Below are positions 61,881-64,000 of a stretch of DNA of 64,000 nucleotides, piece after piece (positions within the stretch are counted from its first letter, which is position 1; each line of letters opens with the position of its first letter). This stretch comes from Bradyrhizobium sp. RD5-C2 (lineage in GTDB: Bacteria > Pseudomonadota > Alphaproteobacteria > Rhizobiales > Xanthobacteraceae), in assembly GCF_019972155.1 (NCBI RefSeq), contig NZ_BOVL01000010.1, positions 376,711-440,710 on the forward strand. The letters run 5' to 3'. The position numbers and the translations under genes were made by a program. The notes beneath the pieces were generated by a model that was given only the letters and a program-made list of their open reading frames with translations, searched no databases and was not told the origin of the DNA.

Positions 61881-61920
61881 GCCCTAGAAACAGGATCTTC
61901 GCCCTAGAAACAGGATCTTC
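61881..61920. repeat. Perfect 20-bp tandem duplication
   Basis: GCCCTAGAAACAGGATCTTC occurs twice head to tail (61881-61900 and 61901-61920), followed by GCC. It lies in non-coding DNA and suggests a recent slippage or duplication. Confidence 0.85.
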
Positions 61921-61979
61921 GCCAGAGGTTCGCCATAACGCCGGCCTCGGCCGATCGCCGCGATCGCTCTCATCCTGGA

Positions 61980-62501
61980 ATGAGTTACAGGGCCGCACGG
62001 GCCAACCTCGCGGCAATAGCTGGTGACATCGAGCGGAACCCGCAGCGCGGATGGCCGAGCTGTGAGAACTGTCTGGCTCGACGTCATGCAAGGCGCGACT
62101 TCGGAAGGTCGACTACCTCGAGGTCTTTACCATATTTGAGGCCGCGGCGTGGTTCGCGGAAATTGGGGTGTATCGGCATAGGCCTTGCAGTCTGGGCAAT
62201 GCTGGGAATTTCAGTGTCCCAGTTAGGAATAAACCGTCCCCGGCTGTGTATTTTTGAGACCGGCGGACTGACCAATTGGGAGGCATGGTTGAACTTCACC
62301 GCACATGTACAGTCCAGATTCCTGGTTCGGAAGGGAAGCACCGACTGGATGGTCTATGATCGAGAACTCAAGGGGCCGGCGCAGCTCGAAAGAGGTGGCC
62401 GCTTTGCCGAGAAGCTGACGAAAGAGCAGGCCGAACACATCAAGCAGGCGCTGACCGACGCTCTACCGGCGTCTGCGGGCAATGCTCGGGTTTGGCGGTG
62501 A
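61980..62501 (+). CDS. Hypothetical protein with conserved-looking C-terminal segment; N-terminus doubtful
   Basis: The 173-residue frame has an Arg-rich, unlikely N-terminal third. After that comes a hydrophobic stretch (IGIGLAVWAMLGIS), and a natural C-terminus: FLVRKGSTDWMVYDRELKGPA, then FAEKLTKEQAEHIKQALTDA. The C-terminal 50 residues resemble short Bradyrhizobium hypothetical proteins of the MVWDRQTKGPA type. The real gene may be shorter, or this is a decayed fragment joined to non-coding DNA. Confidence 0.4.
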   Translation: MSYRAARANLAAIAGDIERNPQRGWPSCENCLARRHARRDFGRSTTSRSLPYLRPRRGSRKLGCIGIGLAVWAMLGISVSQLGINRPRLCIFETGGLTNWEAWLNFTAHVQSRFLVRKGSTDWMVYDRELKGPAQLERGGRFAEKLTKEQAEHIKQALTDALPASAGNARVWR

Positions 62502-62806
62502 TCGACCGCCTCGTCGCGACGTGTCGGCGAAACAGACCGCGAACAAATGACGCCTGTGTTACCTAGTAAGGTATATGAACAGAATGAGACCTCGGGGAAC
62601 GAGGCTGGGCGACACCTTCGTGGAACAAGCTAGGCCATAGCGGAATCCGACTATGATTGCCGAGCGTTAAGGACCGCCATTGCCTGGTGAGCCTCTGGAA
62701 CAAGCTAGCAACTTCTCGAGACGCTTGTTCTTCATTCACATGCTGCCGCCCGACATTGCGGTCAAAATCCGCGTGATGTCATCATCTTGCGGAGGAGGTA
62801 ACCCGT
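62502..62806. other. 305-bp stretch without clear gene
   Basis: No convincing gene. A short palindrome (TACCT-AGTA-AGGTA, about 62560-62573) is present; significance unknown. Confidence 0.5.
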
Positions 62807-62995
62807 TCACATTACCTTCGACGTACTATGTGCTAGGCCATTCGTCCTCAGACTCTGGATCGCCAATTGTTCTTCGGTGAGGCGCCGCTCGACGAACTCC
62901 CTCTCTTGTTCGGTTAGGTTGCCCTTGAGCAAGCGACGATAGCGCTGGACATTGTTCCCGTAGACTTTCAGGCGCATCAACTGCTCGTCGGTCAT
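62807..62995 (-). CDS. Small charged helical protein
   Basis: The 62-residue product (MTDEQLMRLKVYGNNVQRYR at the start, then LTEQEREFVERRLTEEQLAI) is a charged amphipathic helical protein with good composition. GGAG lies six bases before the ATG at 62995; a longer start at 63007 is possible. Similar small proteins occur in several copies in Bradyrhizobium genomes. Function unknown. Confidence 0.7.
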   Translation of the reverse strand: MTDEQLMRLKVYGNNVQRYRRLLKGNLTEQEREFVERRLTEEQLAIQSLRTNGLAHSTSKVM

Positions 62996-63563
62996 CTTCG
63001 TCTCCATGCGAGACCGGCAATGGGCAGACAGCCCCCGGCCATTCCCAACAAAATTGCAGAGAGCCAGGAAAATCTCGCCGCTGTCTCTGCGCCGCTTCAA
63101 TGATTTCGGTCGTGGCTTTGCGCAACCATTCCTGGCTGGAAGGTGACGATGCGCACCGAATAGCTTCTCTGCACGGAACGGCGCGGATCAGCGTCTCGCG
63201 ATGCGTACTCGCATCGTCACCGGTCTCGCGCGAGGCGCGACCCATCCAGCACCATAAGGCCTCCCGCAATAAAAATAGATGCCTTGGTCCGCATCTTGCG
63301 AGCGATCGAAGGCGTGCAATGAACAATTTGCTCCCGCTGCAATGAAGCGGATGTAGATTAGTTACCCTTCTTTGCAGAGAGTGGGCTGGAAATTCCGAGG
63401 TATTCCGTCGAGCGTGAAATGTGCGCAACGCCGTCGCGGAGCCACCCTGACTCACGATCAACTCGAGCAATTGCGTTGCCACTCGCTGATCTTGGTTAAT
63501 CGGGCGCATGGTGCAGATCATGAGATCACGCGGCGTGCTGCACTCGGATGCGGACAGGCCGGT
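62996..63563. other. 568-bp stretch without clear gene
   Basis: A 251-residue minus-strand frame (62826-63581) spans it, but its composition is erratic, rich in Arg/Ser/Cys, and it overlaps the small gene at 62807 in another frame. I treat it as spurious. It may contain decayed coding sequence (segment EWLRKATTEIIEAAQRQRRD). Confidence 0.5.
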
Positions 63564-63591
63564 GGCGAGCCGGCACTGCAACCGGCTCGCC
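63564..63591 (-). terminator. Hairpin terminator after the cupin-domain gene
   Basis: GGCGAGCCGG and CCGGCTCGCC form a perfect 10-bp stem around an 8-base loop, directly after the minus-strand stop at 63592. There is no long T tract. Confidence 0.65.
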
Positions 63592-64000
63592 TCAGCTGCG
63601 CCGGTAGTCGTCCTCGATGCGGATGATGTCGTCCTCGCCGAAATAGCTGCCGGTCTGCACCTCGATCAGCTCGAGCTGAATCTTGCCGGGATTCTCCAGC
63701 CGGTGCACCGCGCCGATCGGGATGTAGATCGACTCGTTCTCGTGCACCGTCTTGACCAGCTCGTTGACGGTGACCTGGGCGGTGCCGCGCACCACGATCC
63801 AGTGCTCGGAGCGGTGATGGTGCTTCTGCAGCGACAGCCGCCCGCCCGGCTTGACGATGATGCGCTTGACCTGGTGGCGGTCGCCATTGTCGACCGACTG
63901 ATACGAGCCCCAGGGGCGATGCACCTTGATGTGGTTCTCGGTCACCCCGGGCGCCGCCACTTTCAATTTCGCGACCAGCCGCTTCAGCCCGTTGGCGTCC
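63592..64000 (-). CDS. C-terminal cupin part of mannose-1-phosphate guanylyltransferase / mannose-6-phosphate isomerase (cut by window)
   Basis: The frame runs off the right edge; about 136 residues are visible. They form the type II mannose-6-phosphate isomerase cupin: HRPWGSYQSVD, RIIVKPGGRLSLQKHHHRSEHWIVV with the metal-binding His, and ENESIYIPIGAVHRLENPG, ending in IEVQTGSYFGEDDIIRIEDDY. In ManC/XanB/AlgA-type bifunctional enzymes this domain follows a GDP-mannose pyrophosphorylase domain that would lie beyond 64000. It supplies GDP-mannose or mannose-6-phosphate for surface polysaccharides. An internal TTG at about 63966 is not the true start, because residues upstream (NGLKRLVAKLK) continue the family sequence. 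Confidence 0.88.
   Translation of the reverse strand, partial: DANGLKRLVAKLKVAAPGVTENHIKVHRPWGSYQSVDNGDRHQVKRIIVKPGGRLSLQKHHHRSEHWIVVRGTAQVTVNELVKTVHENESIYIPIGAVHRLENPGKIQLELIEVQTGSYFGEDDIIRIEDDYRRS

Noticed and set aside
62826..63581. 251-residue minus-strand open frame
   Set aside because: Erratic composition, overlaps the better-supported small gene at 62807-62995 in another frame, and has no ribosome site or family motif.
1..64000. CRISPR arrays, insertion sequences, phage genes or integrases
   Set aside because: No regularly spaced direct repeats, transposase motifs or integrase signatures were seen; the only repeats are short intergenic palindromes and one 20-bp tandem duplication.

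Overview
The window is high-GC, densely coded chromosomal DNA from an alphaproteobacterium, most likely Bradyrhizobium or a close relative. The evidence is the codon bias, the many branched-chain-amino-acid-type ABC transporters, the repeat families between genes (two copies of an AGCATGATC...TTTTCGGAAAA repeat and CGTCGTCCCGGC- and CGTCATTG-type inverted repeats), an alphaproteobacterial SOS box (GTTC-N7-GTTC), and a Tad/Cpa pilus locus. Genus is an inference from style, not from a marker gene. I saw no rRNA, tRNA, CRISPR array, insertion sequence or integrase.

Region 1 (1-13.3 kb) is an amide-catabolic island. It follows the end of a NorD/CbbO-like VWA protein. A sensor/antiterminator pair (AmiC and the ANTAR protein AmiR, minus strand) is divergent from an apparent plus-strand operon: amidase, acetamidase/formamidase, a five-gene ABC importer (binding protein, two permeases, two ATPases), an SDR and a second amidase. 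Logic: import an amide, hydrolyse it, and sense it with AmiC/AmiR.

Region 2 (13.4-31.4 kb) is a mixed nitrogen-scavenging region. It has an oligopeptide-type binding protein and a serine hydrolase (minus), a LuxR-type regulator, a gamma-glutamyltranspeptidase-like enzyme, an AraC-type regulator split by an in-frame TAG, an outer-membrane MetA-type protein, a YtcJ-like amidohydrolase overlapping a COG0523 metal-chaperone GTPase, a second five-gene ABC importer, and a periplasmic copper amine oxidase with a small secreted partner. Several intergenic regions carry copies of a palindrome near TCCACC-N4-GGTGGA, suggesting a shared regulator.

Region 3 (31.5-40.2 kb) holds an omega-aminotransferase, a HAD hydrolase and a Tm-1-like (UPF0261) protein on minus, divergent from aldehyde dehydrogenase, class III aminotransferase and two SDR genes on plus, then a NYN-domain protein.

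Region 4 (41.2-53.8 kb) is a Tad pilus locus: two tandem Flp pilins with strong hairpins, cpaA, cpaB, cpaE, cpaF, tadB, tadC, an embedded isoprenylcysteine-methyltransferase-like membrane protein, TadE/TadG-type pseudopilins, then secretin cpaC, a lipoprotein and a TPR lipoprotein (tadD-like).

Region 5 (53.8-64 kb) holds an MFS/spermidine-synthase fusion, a membrane coiled-coil protein, a small protein divergent from SOS-boxed dinB, several small or degraded ORFs in sparsely coding DNA, and the C-terminal cupin end of a mannose-phosphate enzyme cut by the right edge.
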